Source of the DNA: Cryptomeria japonica
Lineage: Eukaryota > Streptophyta > Pinopsida > Cupressales > Cupressaceae
Length of the DNA: 64,000 nucleotides
Direction of reading: 5' to 3'
NCBI RefSeq assembly: GCF_030272615.1
Contig: NC_081405.1
Coordinates: 608,954,677-609,018,676 of the forward strand
Notes under the pieces: generated by a model
The model's input: only the letters and a program-made list of their open reading frames with translations
Databases searched by the model: none
Told to the model about the DNA's origin: nothing
Translations under genes and position numbers: made by a program
Part shown: positions 24,206 through 37,200 of the stretch, one piece after another
How positions within the stretch are numbered: the stretch's first letter is position 1
Layout: every line of letters begins with the position of its first letter

Positions 24206-24553
24206 GAATGCTCAGCTTCTAGAGAATTTGTTGCCGATGGACGGCTGGACTCTCTTTTCAATAAATAAATGTTGGTGGAGTTCCATTGATAATATTTTTA
24301 AGTTAATGGGGAGATGAATAAGATTCTTCTTGTGACTCCGGTTGTGCATAGTCATGGAGATTTGTCTCACTTTTATATACCAGTCGAATCATACAATTGT
24401 AAAATGAATTCCTGTCGGTGAGTGTTGTAATAAAGGGAATAAAGTAAATTTTCTACAAATAGATTAAGTTTAATTTATGCTGAAGTTATTGTTTACTTAG
24501 TATTCTTAGTTATGCTGTCCATCGGCAAGAAATTCTCTAGAAGCCGAGCATTC
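24206..24553. mobile_element. MITE-like element with 40-bp terminal inverted repeats
   Basis: Arms 24206-24245 and 24514-24553 are inverted copies with 3 mismatches in 40 (gaatgctc, gcttctagagaattt, ttgccgatggac). The interior is 268 bp with no frame. No target duplication is obvious. The right arm resembles part of the dispersed repeat family (gccgagcattcatt, also near 12007), so it may instead be two inverted pieces of that family. Confidence 0.6.
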
Positions 24554-24732
24554 ATTACACCTATTTGCTAGTTATGCTAACGTTCATCTATTTTATTAAC
24601 ACACAATTACACCTATTTTAGAAATATTAAGAAACAATTATTATTTTTAACTAAAATTTATTCTAATTATAACAAGGGATACAATACCACGGGACTTCAA
24701 GGTTAGACAATATTATATCATGTGAAATCATA

Positions 24733-24935
24733 TTGGGGGATTTAAGATCTAAAAAATGTGGGTGCAATATATTGCCTATCGGTGAAAACAAGGGGGTTTT
24801 TTATTCCGACTATGAAAAAATACAATATTTGGTGAAAATAGGGGGGCTTTTAATTCGGGATGTGTATTGGGAGGGGGTGACAAAAAAGGAGTTTAGGTCA
24901 ATATTTTTTGAAAATAGGGGGATTCTTTAGTATGC
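24733..24935. repeat. Imperfect short tandem repeats
   Basis: Three related pieces start with (g)gtgaaaacaaggggg, ggtgaaaataggggg and ttgaaaataggggg. The open frame across them has a non-ATG start and no recognised domain; I do not call it a gene. Confidence 0.4.
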
Positions 24936-25565
24936 CATGAACACACGTGTTATAACCTAGGGTCACTAAGTGAAGCCCCCGTGTACAATGCTTCAAGTTT
25001 CTATCAATAGTCTGGTTAGTTGAGAGTTAAAAACAAAAAAAGATTCGGTTAGTTTAGAGGTAGAGGGAGAAAGAGTGGGAGAACAAGAAGATGACAAAGA
25101 CAAGTACTAACCACAAACTACGACTGCATCATAGATATGAGTTTGATAAATATCAATAATCAAAAGCCTAAACCATACTAAAGAAATAAGAGTGGAGTAG
25201 TGATCAACATAAATCACAAATTTAGGTAATAATCAAACATATATAAATGAAAACCAGGGGTTAAATCGCTAGTGGATAGGATGGGTGGAAGTAAGGTTAC
25301 TCTATAAGCTACGAACCCTAGAAATAGATACATATATGAAATGAAGAAATAAAACCCTAACCAAATCTTGGAGAGAAGATAAAGAAGAAATAAATAAATA
25401 CAAAACCCTAAAATAGAATAAACAAACCTTAGGGCCCAAGGCTATGTGTTGACATATGACACATTAAGTCCACCAATTTATGTAAAAAAATAATTCTTTA
25501 CATTGAATAATATAAACTAATTAAATAAATACAATCTATAATCACAATTAATCTAGATTTAGTTT
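24936..25565. other. AT-rich DNA, no gene seen
   Basis: No supported gene or transposon ends. A run of aaaccctaa-like text near 25340-25410 is too irregular to be telomeric repeat. Confidence 0.55.
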
Positions 25566-25569
25566 TTTG

Positions 25570-27600
25570 GAAAGAAGGATAAAAATTTATTCAAAATAAA
25601 GCAAGAATTACAAGAAGAAGAAGAATATTACATATTTCTATCCTCCATAATCAACTTTTCCAAAGTCTCTAAATAATTTGGAGGTAGAAACCTCCAATCC
25701 ACAACATTCCAACCCACACCATCCTTAGAAGCCCATTTATCCCAAAAAAACCACCACCTTTTTACATTCCCTTAGAATATGACAAAAAGAGATCGAATCA
25801 AAGAAGCTGGAAAGATACAAAATTTGACTAGCCACCAAAGCAAGCTACTAGTTAATCGCATCCAACCTTCGATCATTCAAAAATCCACAATAATTTGAGA
25901 ATTGGACTCACAAAAAATTCTCTAGAAACCAAGGGAACATCCTCTCTCAACAACTTTTAAAATAGCAAGAGCCCCCATCAAATTATTAGAGTGCTACCTT
26001 TATAAATAAACAAAATGAACACCACTTCGCTATCACTATCCATCCCAATGCCACCAATCCCAACATGACCAGGATTCCCATGAGAAGACCCATCAATATT
26101 AATTTTAAACTCCTCTCCAAAAGAAGGAAACCATCTTCCTTCCCAATGAATCTTTTGTTTTGCATGTCGAGGTCTTTTTCCATCCATGAAGGCCCCACTA
26201 CTTTCGCCTAACTTCAAATTCTTAAAAACATCATGATCACTAGGATCAACCACCATAGAAAAGTCACAATTTGCAAAGATAGTTTCCTAAAGTCTACTAA
26301 CAACTTTCCTTCACACATGAGCCTCTCCCAATTTTCTTTGCTGAAATATTCTATGATTCATTTCTAGCCAAAGATTACAAAGAATGAGAGTAGGACCAAT
26401 AACCCAAACAACCTGAAGAAAGGGGGTTTTAGCCAAAGGTCTTTCGAAGATTTCCCAAAATTCCATTATCGAGGTATCATGAACACAAGACTGACCCCAC
26501 ACCCCCCACCACCAATGCCAAATCCCTCTAGCATACTAGCATTGAAAGAAAATATGAGAACAACTTTCCTCACTATTATAGAAAAGAATACATATATAAG
26601 GTCCATGAAAGCCCCTCTTACTTAATTTCTCCTAGGTGAGACACTTATCTTTATCTAATGACCATAAGAAAAAATTACATTTTGACCAAGAGAATTTATT
26701 CCAAACTTCCTTCCACCAAGGTATACCAACCTAACCATGAAGCTTTCTATCCAACTCTAGATAGACCGAGGCAACAAAGAATGTTCCTTTAGGATGTAGA
26801 CCCTAGGTAATAGTATCTCTCCATTTAAGATAGTTGTAGAGTCTACTTGATAGGATCTTAGAAAGCTCTTGTTGATCTTCCACATTGCCTCCACCTGGCC
26901 ACTCCTGAGTATCCTTCCAGCAAGCAACCTCCAAGTGACCCATTATCTTGACAGTCTTATAATTCTCAACCTTTATCTAACTAGCTTCAAGAAAAGTATT
27001 ATAAAGAGGCTCTAGATGATGAAGCTCATGCACAATAGGGGGATGGCCATCCAAAGAATCAAGCTAGAAAAGCACATCAAAACCCTTATTACAAATCTAT
27101 AACTACCTTTTATAATATTTTCTCCTCGTTTGAGTATATTCAAAATCATAGAGCCCTTTCTAGTTAGGCCATACCTAGGCACATCTGAGCAAGCTGCCCC
27201 ATAAAGGTAATTATGATAAATAATCCTAGCCTAGTCTTGATCTTGACAAGTTTACCATCACCAAAAGAAGCTTAGCAGATAGCACCTGACCAATTATACT
27301 AGTCGGTCGAAGACCAAGACCACCCTCCTCCTTTGCCTTGGTTAAAGACCAACACCACACTGAATCCCATTTAACCAAACTCCACTTTTAGGAGAGAAGA
27401 TCTTACCAGACCATAAAGAATAATGATAAAGAACATCAAAATATTTAACAAAATAGGTAGGAGCAACCTAGACAAAGTATCTATAAATAGGCAAAGTCTG
27501 AACCATAGAATTTAAAAGAGTCACTCTCCCAACAGTCGAACGCCATCTACAAGTCCAATGACTAATTTTCCTATGTGCTACCTCTATTTTTGTGCATGAT
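25570..27600 (-). pseudogene. Degenerate L1-type LINE ORF2, 3' portion
   Basis: Read on the minus strand from 27600: an RT C-terminal region (GRVTLLNSMVQTLPIYRY near 27510), a zf-RVT-like region near 26680-26550 (SKCNFFLWSLDKDKCLT ... FHGPYICILFYN), a linker (WVIGPTLILCNLWLEMN near 26400), then RNase H (INIDGSSHGNPG near 26100, CESNSQIIVDF near 25890, and a KWASKDGVGWN tail near 25720). Frames are broken by many stops and shifts. The 5' half is missing, as is usual for truncated LINE insertions. The 3' end lies near 25570; a target duplication was not identified. Confidence 0.82.
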
Positions 27601-28396
27601 TATTTTTTCCATAAGTGCATTTAAGGCAAAATAAAGTACATTGAAGTCATCATTGTCTTGTTATGAATCCCTCCTTTTTTGACCTTTTTATGTCAAAGTG
27701 TCCTGCTTGAAATTCTGACTTGAAATTGTGTGTTTTTCATTGGTGCATTAGTTCAAGGTTCATCCTTTGTATATATGTGTCGAGTCATTGTTAAATTAAA
27801 ATTTGTAGTGTGCAGGAGAATTTTCAATGATGAATGAACTTGAACTGTTGAACCCTTTATAATGGTTCAAAGGTTCGTAAGTTCAAAGTTCATGGAGTGA
27901 ATAAATGAATGACAGGTGGTAGTGAATGAAAAGAAAGGATGAGGATAAAGGGGAATATTCTAGGAGTCGTGGAAACTTTAAAATTTTAAAAATAAAAATT
28001 TTCCATAAACGGGAAGTAATCAATATATGATAGGTGCCTTCAGCTGGGTGATTTGTAATCAATGCAAGTATCAGAATTATGGCATTTCGACATAAACTCA
28101 ACATGAGTGGATTTGATGTTTGAAGTATGTTTCTCATAAAGCCATGTTTTAGCCTTTTTTAGACTTCAAACAATTTGTTTCTTCATTGAGAAGCTAAAAT
28201 TAAAAAGATAAGAGTTCAGCATGGAAGGTAATTAGCTCTGTTCTTCAAGCTTAGCAGAAATTTGATTGTATGAAAAGTGAGTTACCAAATTTCCTTCTGC
28301 CTCTATAATTTCTTTGTCTCAGAAGAAAATTGATTTAATTTCCTTCTTTTAGTTTAGTAGGGTATATCTTTTTAGTTTTTATTTATACAAGTCACC
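27601..28396. other. Intergenic DNA, no gene seen
   Basis: No recognised coding sequence on either strand. The 84-codon minus-strand frame at 27883-28137 has no domain I recognise. Confidence 0.5.
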
Positions 28397-28738
28397 ATGA
28401 TGAGGCATGTGTGTCCCAAATTACAAATGAGTTTTGGTCTTGTATATTCCCTACCAGAATTTGGGGATACTTCATTAGCTAAGGAAAACTTGGAAGATTT
28501 CTTAGAGAGAGCTAAAAACCCAAAAGACTCCCAAATGATGGAGAAAATTGTAAACAGTGGACTTATAGAAACTGTTACTTTTCCTATAGCTATGCAATGT
28601 CTTAAATTAGTGTTGGAATGCATGAATAGATATGACCTAGAATATAGATGTATTAGGTCTACAGATGGAGGCACATTATTGAATATCAATAGGGAAACCA
28701 TAATGGCCGTAATGAAAATTCCCCCAAAAGAACCCTAA
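28397..28738 (+). CDS. Unrecognised 113-codon open frame
   Basis: It starts at ATGATGAGG and runs uninterrupted to TAA. The peptide has a plausible soluble composition with several Leu/Ile-rich helices (EDFLERAKNPKDS, AMQCLKLVLECMNRY) and a C-terminal stretch DGGTLLNINRETIMAVM followed by KIPPKEP. No signal peptide or membrane segment. I do not recognise a family. The text after the stop is AT-rich and LTR-like, so this may be the N-terminal piece of an accessory retroelement protein, a truncated host gene, or the first exon of a longer gene. Among the non-transposon frames it is one of the more protein-like. Confidence 0.4.
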   Translation: MMRHVCPKLQMSFGLVYSLPEFGDTSLAKENLEDFLERAKNPKDSQMMEKIVNSGLIETVTFPIAMQCLKLVLECMNRYDLEYRCIRSTDGGTLLNINRETIMAVMKIPPKEP

Positions 28739-29191
28739 TAGTCCTAAAAATGGTTGTGCAAAAAATATTCATGCCTTTGTCAAAATATTGGTCATTATGG
28801 AGTAATTTTGCCCTCTTTTCAGGGTTCAGGGTTTGGGGTTTGTGCATTTTGTTTGAGTCTTTTGTTTAAAAACCCTAAACTTGTCATATTCCTTAATTAC
28901 CTTTTTCCACTTAAGCCAAGTGTCTATTACCATTGGCGGGGCCTTTTGTTTTTCCTAGCCATTAAGTTCATTTCAGTCAACCTCTTTGTATTTTCTTAAG
29001 ATTGCATGTGAAGTTATCCTAGGCGGGTTCCATTTAATATTTTTCTGCTAGCACCTAATTTTTCCTAAACCTAAAGTTTTATAATTTTTTCCAGTGACTT
29101 TAAGGTAAAGTTCGAGCAGATCTTATGGTCCGCGCAGCCTCACGGTTGAAAGTTTAAGGAGATTATGGACTGCAGTATCACGAGATGATGC

Positions 29192-29197
29192 CACGTG
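29192..29197. promoter_or_regulatory. CACGTG (G-box) in direct repeat unit 1
   Basis: ccacgtgttc. The same box recurs 286 bp later in the second repeat unit. G-boxes bind plant bZIP and bHLH factors; a role here is inference. Confidence 0.35.
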
Positions 29198-29477
29198 TTC
29201 TCGATGAAGAAGGTTAAGCTAATGGTTTGATTTTTCAAACCTTTGATGTTATTGGTTCCCAGTGAGTAAAGACCAGACTACTAATGGTTCCATAAATTTA
29301 CATATGTTTCAATGGATAGTGATGTTATAATTTGGAAGAAAAGGTGCTCGAATTTTAAATTGCAAAGGTGGTGGGCACTATGGTTGCAAGGTAAAGTGCG
29401 AACAGATCCAGTGGCCTTCATAACCCCATGAAGGAAGATGCAAGAAGGTTATAGACCACAATATCACAAGATGATGA

Positions 29478-29483
29478 CACGTG
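29478..29483. promoter_or_regulatory. CACGTG (G-box) in direct repeat unit 2
   Basis: gacacgtgtcc, kept although the surrounding repeat units have diverged. Confidence 0.35.
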
Positions 29484-30145
29484 TCCTGGGCTGACCAAGA
29501 AGAGTGATGATGGGGCCACTGATAGGGTTAGGCTAGGAGATGACATGGCATTGCTATGTCACATATTTGGTGGGTCCACAAGCCACAATGGAAGGTCAAT
29601 GTTAGATTGACCATTGGTGATCATTTGATTAGCCAGACTGGGTAAGATCTATAGCAGAATTTCAAACTGAATTTAAAAACGTAATCAAAGGTATTATTTG
29701 TCACTCATGCGGGAAACTTAGAACAAACAAAAAATAGGCTTGTTGAGAATGGAGCGGATAGCGACAATTCGGGACATTTGGATGCCGAATAATTCCTGAG
29801 GGACTATTTTGATGGTTTCTATTGAGTTGAGGTTGATTAGACAAGCAAGGATGACGGATTCACAGTTATAAGGGGATTTGGATAACTTCTGAGTTAGAGA
29901 TGGGAGATCACAGACTTCTTTGTAAAACCAGAGGTTGCTTGTTTTCAAGGATTCTAAAGAAAAATTTGTACAATCAAGGAAGAATAAGATCAGAACAAAA
30001 TCATTGACATAAGATAAGATTTAGTAGGAGGGAGTGGATTTGACAGGCATGACTTCTAGAGTCCATAGTTGGCGGGGTTGAGTTGAAAGCACCAGAATGA
30101 TGATTTTCACATGAATGAGTACCACCAAGTGAAGTGATTTTTTAT

Positions 30146-30153
30146 TATAAATA
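30146..30153 (+). promoter_or_regulatory. TATA box in the putative Gypsy LTR
   Basis: tataaata, a near-consensus plant TATA box, about 1.8 kb before the primer-binding site. Confidence 0.4.
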
Positions 30154-31931
30154 CAATGGGGTGGTTTTTCAATTAGTAGAAGAGAAAATAAACCTCTTCA
30201 TTTTCTAAGAGTGGTTTTTCATTAGTGAAGAAGAAGGTGTTTAAGCAATATCATGCATGGAGTTGATGTGTGATCTGTGATACCGGATGGTTGTTCTTTC
30301 TCCTGTGTGATTTTTCTTATTTTCAAAGTGGTTGTGAAAGTTTGAAGGATTTCCAGAGGGGGTGTGAAAGACTTTTCTTATTAGGAAAGGCCATGCATAA
30401 TGCATCATTTGCTTCTACTCTGCCACTAGTTGGCACAAGGTTTGAAGAACGAGCCCACAGAGGAATGAAAGAAGGATTTGTTTGGGTAGGGAATTGCAGC
30501 CAATCATCTTTGAGATGACATGGAAGTTGTGACCCCTTCCCAACATATTATTTTTCTGAGTAAGCTTCCCCTTTCACTTTTTCTAATCCTGGGCATAAAG
30601 GCTAGAGGTCTTCTTCTAGTTTGGAGGTGACTTTACTTCTTGCCGGGATCTAGCTTCCCTTCCAAGAAGGGAAACACTCTGTAGGGTAGAATGTAGCATC
30701 TGACACTCCATCTGAAGGTATCAGGGTGATAATAACACAAATTAAGCACTTTTGTTTCTACCAATGTTCAGTTACAAATTGTGATTCTATTTTCTCACGG
30801 GTGCCAACGTATGGATAGTTTTTGGAAGTCATAAAGAATATTTCTGTAACATAATTGCATATGGCCTTCCAAGATTATTTTATGAGATTAAATATTCTAA
30901 TGACATGTGTCTCTCTAAGCCCATAGCTTGTTTTCTCCCTTGTTTCTATAAAAGTGATTTCAAGGCTTTGAGAGGAGGTCGAAATTCTAGTTCATGTAGG
31001 GGTTCCAAAATTTTGTTTCCTTTAGCAGGTTTTAGATGCAACTATGCAAAGTGTAGATTCTTTTGCAGAGAAAAGTAGAATTATTCTTGTGTCAATGTTT
31101 TATGCAGGTTTTGAAGGACCCAATTGTATACTATATTATGGTAGACATAGCATGTAAATAAATAAAATCAAATTCATGCTTATTTCTCTCCCATGTATGA
31201 TTTTACTATATTTTGAATGAAATAAATCAAGGGTTTATTTCCTTCAGTACATTGTTAATATGTATGTTGTTTGTGTTTATGCTTTGATCCAAGGGGTTGA
31301 TTAAATGCTTGAAAAAATTTACAGAGTGGTAGGGTTTGTGCAGGGATTTTGATAAGTAGTTTTGGGCTTGGGTCATAGTTAAGATGTATTGTAAGGAAAT
31401 ATTGTCCTAGATTTGAAAGCCATCGTATTATTTATGTTGTAGTTCACCTTATATTTCATGAATTTGACTCCCCAATGGATAAGGCACTGGTCACTAGTTT
31501 GTCTGAGTCTTTACAGTCAGTCTTGTGCTCCATTCATCTATCCTTGCTATAAATTGGTTAATTATCAGAATATTTTTCACATTATTTCTGTTATTGTGTT
31601 TTTCTATCTATCTCATGCTCTGATTAGGTCAAGGATCACTGTAGGATTTTCCATCCTTGATAATTCTCCCCTTCATTGATCCTGTATATGAGATCATCTG
31701 CCTTTTTTTAGTGAATCTTTGAGTGTCATGCAGAGATCATAAATTTAACTAAAGGGATCAACCTCTCGGGTTATGTAGAGCCGAAAGTGTAGAAGGAATT
31801 GCAGAATCCTTATCAGTTGGTACAAGTCATTGAGGATTTTAATAGTTTGAGTTGGCTTCTCCATATTTATTTGAAGAATGAAATTGGTTTCTACTTTCTT
31901 GCAGTATAAACCCATTTGGGAACCAACAAAA

Positions 31932-31949
31932 TGGCGACTTTGCTAGGGA
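31932..31949 (+). other. Gypsy-type primer-binding site
   Basis: tggcgactttgctaggga resembles the TGGCGAC...CTGGGGA site seen after the 5' LTR of several plant Gypsy lineages. It is preceded by ccaacaaaa. Confidence 0.5.
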
Positions 31950-32645
31950 ATATTGCATAAAGTTTTATAGGTCTTTCTATGATTTGATGGTTGAGCTATG
32001 CTCCTACGTCATAGGACCCAAATATTTTGCCTTATAGAGTCACGATCTTGTTAAATCCAGCCCTTGTCAGTTGAGTCAATTCTCATAAATGTTGCCTGAG
32101 AATCTGTTGTATTTCATCTTTCAATGCAAGTTTGTCGAGATTTGTCCCTATTTTATGATTATTTTAATACCTCACAAGTTTTGAGTGTTGACTCTAAGAT
32201 CTTTGTACCAGTGAGAATTATTTGAGGAAGAACTAAAGAAGAACTAGAGAATTCGCAAAAGAGATGAAGAAAATTTGAGCTCTTGTGATGAAGTACCCTG
32301 ACCAGTTGAGGATGGAATCCATATCATGCCATATGATGATAAAGAGGTGTTGCAGTGTTGGTTTTTGAATAAATTTGACCTGTGAAGAAATTTCTGTTGT
32401 TGAAAATTTTGAGCTCTGCAAAGATGTGGTGACTCTACAAAAAAACCTAATGAAGAGGTGAAGATAGTTCTAGATCAATTATTGTTATCTCCATAGGTAA
32501 TCCCAAAATGAAATCTCCATCATAGATTTTCCTCAATGCTGGTGAATCAAATAGTTTATAATAGTTAATCTGATATTGACCTCTATATTGGCATATGACC
32601 CCACTATCGGCCAATAAGAAAATTTTGTATTGGTCTTGCCTCATA
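31950..32645 (+). other. Short leader remnant after the Gypsy-type site
   Basis: Non-coding or decayed sequence following the primer-binding site; no gag is recognisable before the next element's LTR begins. The boundary near 32645 is approximate. Confidence 0.35.
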
Positions 32646-33659
32646 ACTCATCCCAAAGGCCACACCATCAACTCTGACCTCTCGGTGTGGATACAAACAA
32701 TCATCTTGTGATGCCACAATGGTAAACACCCTTTCACTTTTTGATCGTGGGATCATGGAGACCGTCAGACTAAGCAGCCCTTTAACCTATCTTCCTAGAC
32801 AACCATTTAGCCTAGGCTACTAACATTTGAGAACCTTTTGATCGGCCATTAAAAGAACTTCATCCATCTTTAGCGTGTGTAGAAAGGATGCACCTTTAGT
32901 CTCCCAGGATTTAACTCATTCTCATTGACCTTTAAAAAATCAAAATATTAAAACTCCTTTTTATAACTTAACTCTCCCACCCAGGTTGTGACACCTGGCC
33001 GCTCCAAGATAGATGACAGCTCCTCCGGATCCTGATACTCAATCTCCAAGGTGATAAACTACATTGGCCTAAGTTACCCTGGTGAGAACCCCTAATGAGA
33101 ACCTCCATCGAAACAACCAATACTATCAACTTAGCACTTGGCCACTATCTCGTCAAAACAAAGCTATCTCGATGATCCAACCTAAACACCCATCGGCATA
33201 GCTATTCCAAGAACGCATCCCCACAGTGACATACTTCATCTGCATAAGGTGTCTTGTACTTCATATCTACATTTCTTCAGCATATCCACATATGTTATTC
33301 AAAAAAACTCACCATGGGCTCTTCTCTTCATTATCTTATGTCGGAATTGCTCAGATTATCGACATAGTAAGAGTTGATCATTCCAAGTACAAAAGATACT
33401 TTGATACACCTACTCTATCTCCCTATCAGCATAACTATTCTGACACAATGATATTGAATTAGTTTAGTCTATTGGTGTTATAGAAAATTGCTATACCGTG
33501 TTTGTCGATTATTCTGATAGGTACTGCTAGCTACTATTTCAGTCGAGCTATATCGATATGTCTGCATGATAACTCTGTAACCTGTAACACTTGTTTTTTC
33601 TTTGCATCCTTAACTCATCCCTGCAGTACGTGTTGAGATCAATGACAATAATTCCAACA
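32646..33659 (-). repeat. 3' LTR (U3 side) of the minus-strand Copia
   Basis: On the minus strand the LTR starts TGTTGGAATTATTGTCATTG at 33659, directly after a polypurine tract. Its far end is not defined; about 1 kb appears to belong to it. It cannot be compared with the other LTR because that one retains only the opposite (U5) side. Confidence 0.55.
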
Positions 33660-33674
33660 ATCTCCCCCTTTTGC
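33660..33674 (-). other. Polypurine tract of the minus-strand Copia
   Basis: On the minus strand it reads gcaaaagggggaga, adjoining the LTR start. A second similar tract (aaagggggagaa) lies near 33702-33713. Confidence 0.65.
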
Positions 33675-34244
33675 ATTGTTGTCAACACACACAAGTAACA
33701 CATTCTCCCCCTTTGAAAATAATGGAAAAGGGACTTGCATACCACCTGCCATAAAAATTGTACACTTCTTCTCCCCATGTAGACTCTTATCCTAGACAAT
33801 GTTTGTCAATTGATACTTTTAGTATATTCTACTAGATGAACCATTATTACAATATAAAAGGCAGCTTTGATGTTGCTCACAAAATTTTATAACTCCCCCT
33901 GAGACAAACATGAGGTTCAAGGATGAAAAGTAGTAAAACAGTAAGCTCCCCCTAAACCACATACCTCATAAATACATTTAAGCACTAAAGGAAGGTGGGA
34001 CAACACCCAACTTATATCTCAAATACTCAAAGTTATCCTTTGGAATAGGCTTTGTGAAAATGTTAGCAACTTTATCACTTGTGGGAACATATTCAACCTT
34101 TACCTCCTTCTTTACAACCTTCTCCCTAAGAAAATGGTACTTAATTCCTATATTTTTTGTCCTTTAGTGCATAACAGGGTTCTTGGAGATGTTAATGGCA
34201 CTTGAGTTATCATATTTTATGGAGGTTGGATCTGTATACTCTAC

Positions 34245-37200
34245 CTAGATGTCCTTGAGTGTCTGCTTCATCCAGAGAACTTGCGAACAACATGTGGCAG
34301 CAATTATATACTCTTCTTCAGTAGTTAATAGTGAAATAGACTTTGTCTTCTCTATATTCCATGACACCAATATACCTCCAAGAAAGAAAGCTCCACCTTT
34401 TGTGCTCTTCCTATCATCAACACATCCTTCCCAATCAGTATCATTATATACCTGTAAAATGAAATCTCCTTTCTTTGGAAACCATAAGCCATAAGTGAGT
34501 GTGCCTTGCAAATACTTGAATATTCTTCACACTGTATTAACATGAGATTGCTTAGGGGCTTCTTGAAATCTAGCTACAATGCACATTGCTTACACAATAT
34601 CAAGCCTTGAAGTTGCGAGATATAATAGGCTTCCAATCATGGATCTATACAAGGTCTAATCAATACTAGGTGATTCAACATCTTTTCTCAACTTGCATCC
34701 TGTCACCATGGGGGTACTAACCGGTTTGTTGCCATCCATCTGAAATCAATATTCCCTTATTCTGTTGTGATATTTGCAAACCAAGAAAATATGACAATTC
34801 TCCAAGCATGGACATTTCAAACTTTGACTCCATCTGATCAGTAAATGCTTTGCATAGAAAATCTTTGTTGCCTCCAAAGATGATATCATCTACATATACC
34901 ACTACTATTATCATGCAATCTCCATCTACCTTGATATATAGATTGTTGTAGGTATTTCCTTTTCTGAACCCTTGTTGGAGGAGATACTTATCCAACCTAT
35001 AATAACATGCTCTAGGTGCCTGTTTAGACCATATAATGCTTTCTTCAATCTGCAGACAAATTTTTCATCTTCATGCAGCTGAAAACCATTAGGTTGTTTC
35101 GTGTAGACCTCTTCTTCAAGAATTCCATTCAAAAATATAGATTTGACATCCATTTGGTATACTTTGTAAACTTTATATGCTGAAAATGCCAAGAACATTT
35201 TGATTGCTTCAAGTCTCACAACAGGTGCAAAGTTTTATTCCAAATCTACACCCTATACTTATCTTTATCCTTTTCTGTGTAAACTTGTTTGGTTTCTTTG
35301 TTCTTTTCTGTTGTCTCATTCTATTCTGATTTTGCATTAGGTTCAGTTGTTGACATTGTCTTCTTTTTCTTAATTGTCCTAAGTCTATAATGTTTTTCAA
35401 TGTGGCCAATGTTTTGACAATGATAGAATTTTGCATTTACATAGAATGATGAGTTTGAAAATCTATTATAGGAATGAGATACAGTTCTCCTACATTCATA
35501 ACTCCTATGACCATACTCATCACAATGATAACAAACAACATTCATATCCCTAAGAGCAAAAAATTGATTTCTACTTTTAAAACTAAGAGGAGACCTATGC
35601 ATAAGCCTACATTTTGCAATTCTATGACCATAAGTATTATATTTATAGCAATATCCATAGAATTGAGGTACATACCAATCATTATTGAATTTGTTTCTCA
35701 TTTTTCTCCTTGGAGTAGCATAGTTTGGTATTCTTGAGCTCACCCTTCATGTATCCTTGACCTTTTTGAAGCCTCCATTATCAAAATTGGCTTTTATTTT
35801 AGGATTAGTATGCTAGTTCCTTGACTGATTCTTTGTAGCAGCAACATATGTCATTTCCTCTTTGGGCTTGTTGACTATGAAGGTTTGTTTGACTTCACTT
35901 TCACTTGAAGAGGTGAAGAGTATCTCCTTTTTTGATGAATCTTTATTGTTAGAACATTGTCCATTTTTAAATCCAACTCCATTTATGTCCTTGTTGTGCT
36001 TCTGCTTACTTAATATTTTGTCTAATAATTCGGTGCTGCCATCATACTTAATCCTCATGTTTAGTTCATCTTTCTTCTATTCAAGCTCTTTTTTGAGACC
36101 CACAATCTCTTCCTCCAACTTTTGATATTCTTTTTCTTTGTTTCCTAAATCTGATTTAGTCACTTCATAAATCCTTTTTTCATCTTCCAACTGAATCTTT
36201 AAATCAGAAATTTTTTTCTTTGATTCCTTAAGAGATTGGTTTAATATCTCTTATTCTTTAGAAACACCATTCCTATACTTGTTATATGATTTTCTTACCT
36301 TTGTAAGTTCTTATAGTGCACTCACAAATTCATCTTCAAGGTCTACTTTAGCTTCTATTTCCTCTTCTTCGTCATCAACAATTTGTTCCTCAGATAACTC
36401 TTCTTGTGCCATAAAGAGATTAACTTCTCTTTCACCTTCATTGCAGAAATATTCAGAGACACTTTCTTCATCAGAGGCATCATCTTCAAAAGTGTAAAGA
36501 CTACTTTTATTCTTAAACTTTCTTATCCTTGGCTTATAAGAATTGTTCATCATTTCTTTGCCAAAAGACTTCATGTTTTCTTTCCATCTTCATCCTTTTC
36601 TTCATAAGGGCATTTAGATGCAAAATGTCGATTCTTGTCATAGCTAAAACATTTGAAAGGCAGCTTACCTTTGTACTTTCCTAAACCTATTTTGTGATTC
36701 CTAATGAAATTTGCTACAACAGGATCAAAAATCATTTTCATCCTCATTTGTAGCTTGTTATTTTCCTTTTTGTGTGGTATTGAAGGCATATTCTCTCTTT
36801 GAAGGTTCAACACTTATTTTTCTCATCTCATAGGTAGACAGAGAACCAAACAATTCATCCACAGAGAAAGTCTTTAAGTCTTTAGCTTCTTCAATAGATG
36901 AGACTTTTGTATCATACTTTGAAGTTAATGATCTCATAACCTTTTTGATAGTAACTTCATCCTTGACTTATTCTCCGTGTCCTCTTATAGCACTTACAGT
37001 CTCATCCACTCTTTGCAAATAATCAACTATCTTCTCTTCTTCTTTTATTTTTAGGCTTTCAAACTAGGTTCTTATATTTTGCATCTTAGCTTCCTTCACT
37101 TTGACATCCCCTTCATATATTTTTGCATCTTGTACCAAGTTTTTTTTGCTAATGTGCAATATATGACTTTGACAATCTGTATCTGACTGACCACTTCAGA

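Larger units (their letters stand above)
28739..31931 (+). repeat. Probable long LTR or 5' region of a Gypsy-type element
   Basis: The right end is set by the primer-binding-site-like sequence at 31932. Inside are a good TATA box (tataaata, 30146-30153) and two diverged direct repeats (about 29103-29205 and 29389-29490), each ending in a CACGTG box. A local repeat of gtggtttttca lies near 30162 and 30211. No second LTR copy is seen, so the left boundary is not known. A small frame at 30270-30518 is unidentified. Confidence 0.4.

Noticed and set aside
25340-25420. aaaccctaa-like repeats, possible telomeric DNA
   Set aside because: Only scattered, irregular occurrences; not a TTTAGGG array.
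28372-28701. 109-codon minus-strand frame
   Set aside because: Antisense to the better plus-strand frame at 28397-28738.
34249-34494. Plus-strand 81-codon frame
   Set aside because: Antisense to the Copia RNase H.
35474-35737. Plus-strand frame of 87 codons
   Set aside because: It is antisense to the zinc-knuckle cluster of the minus-strand Copia.
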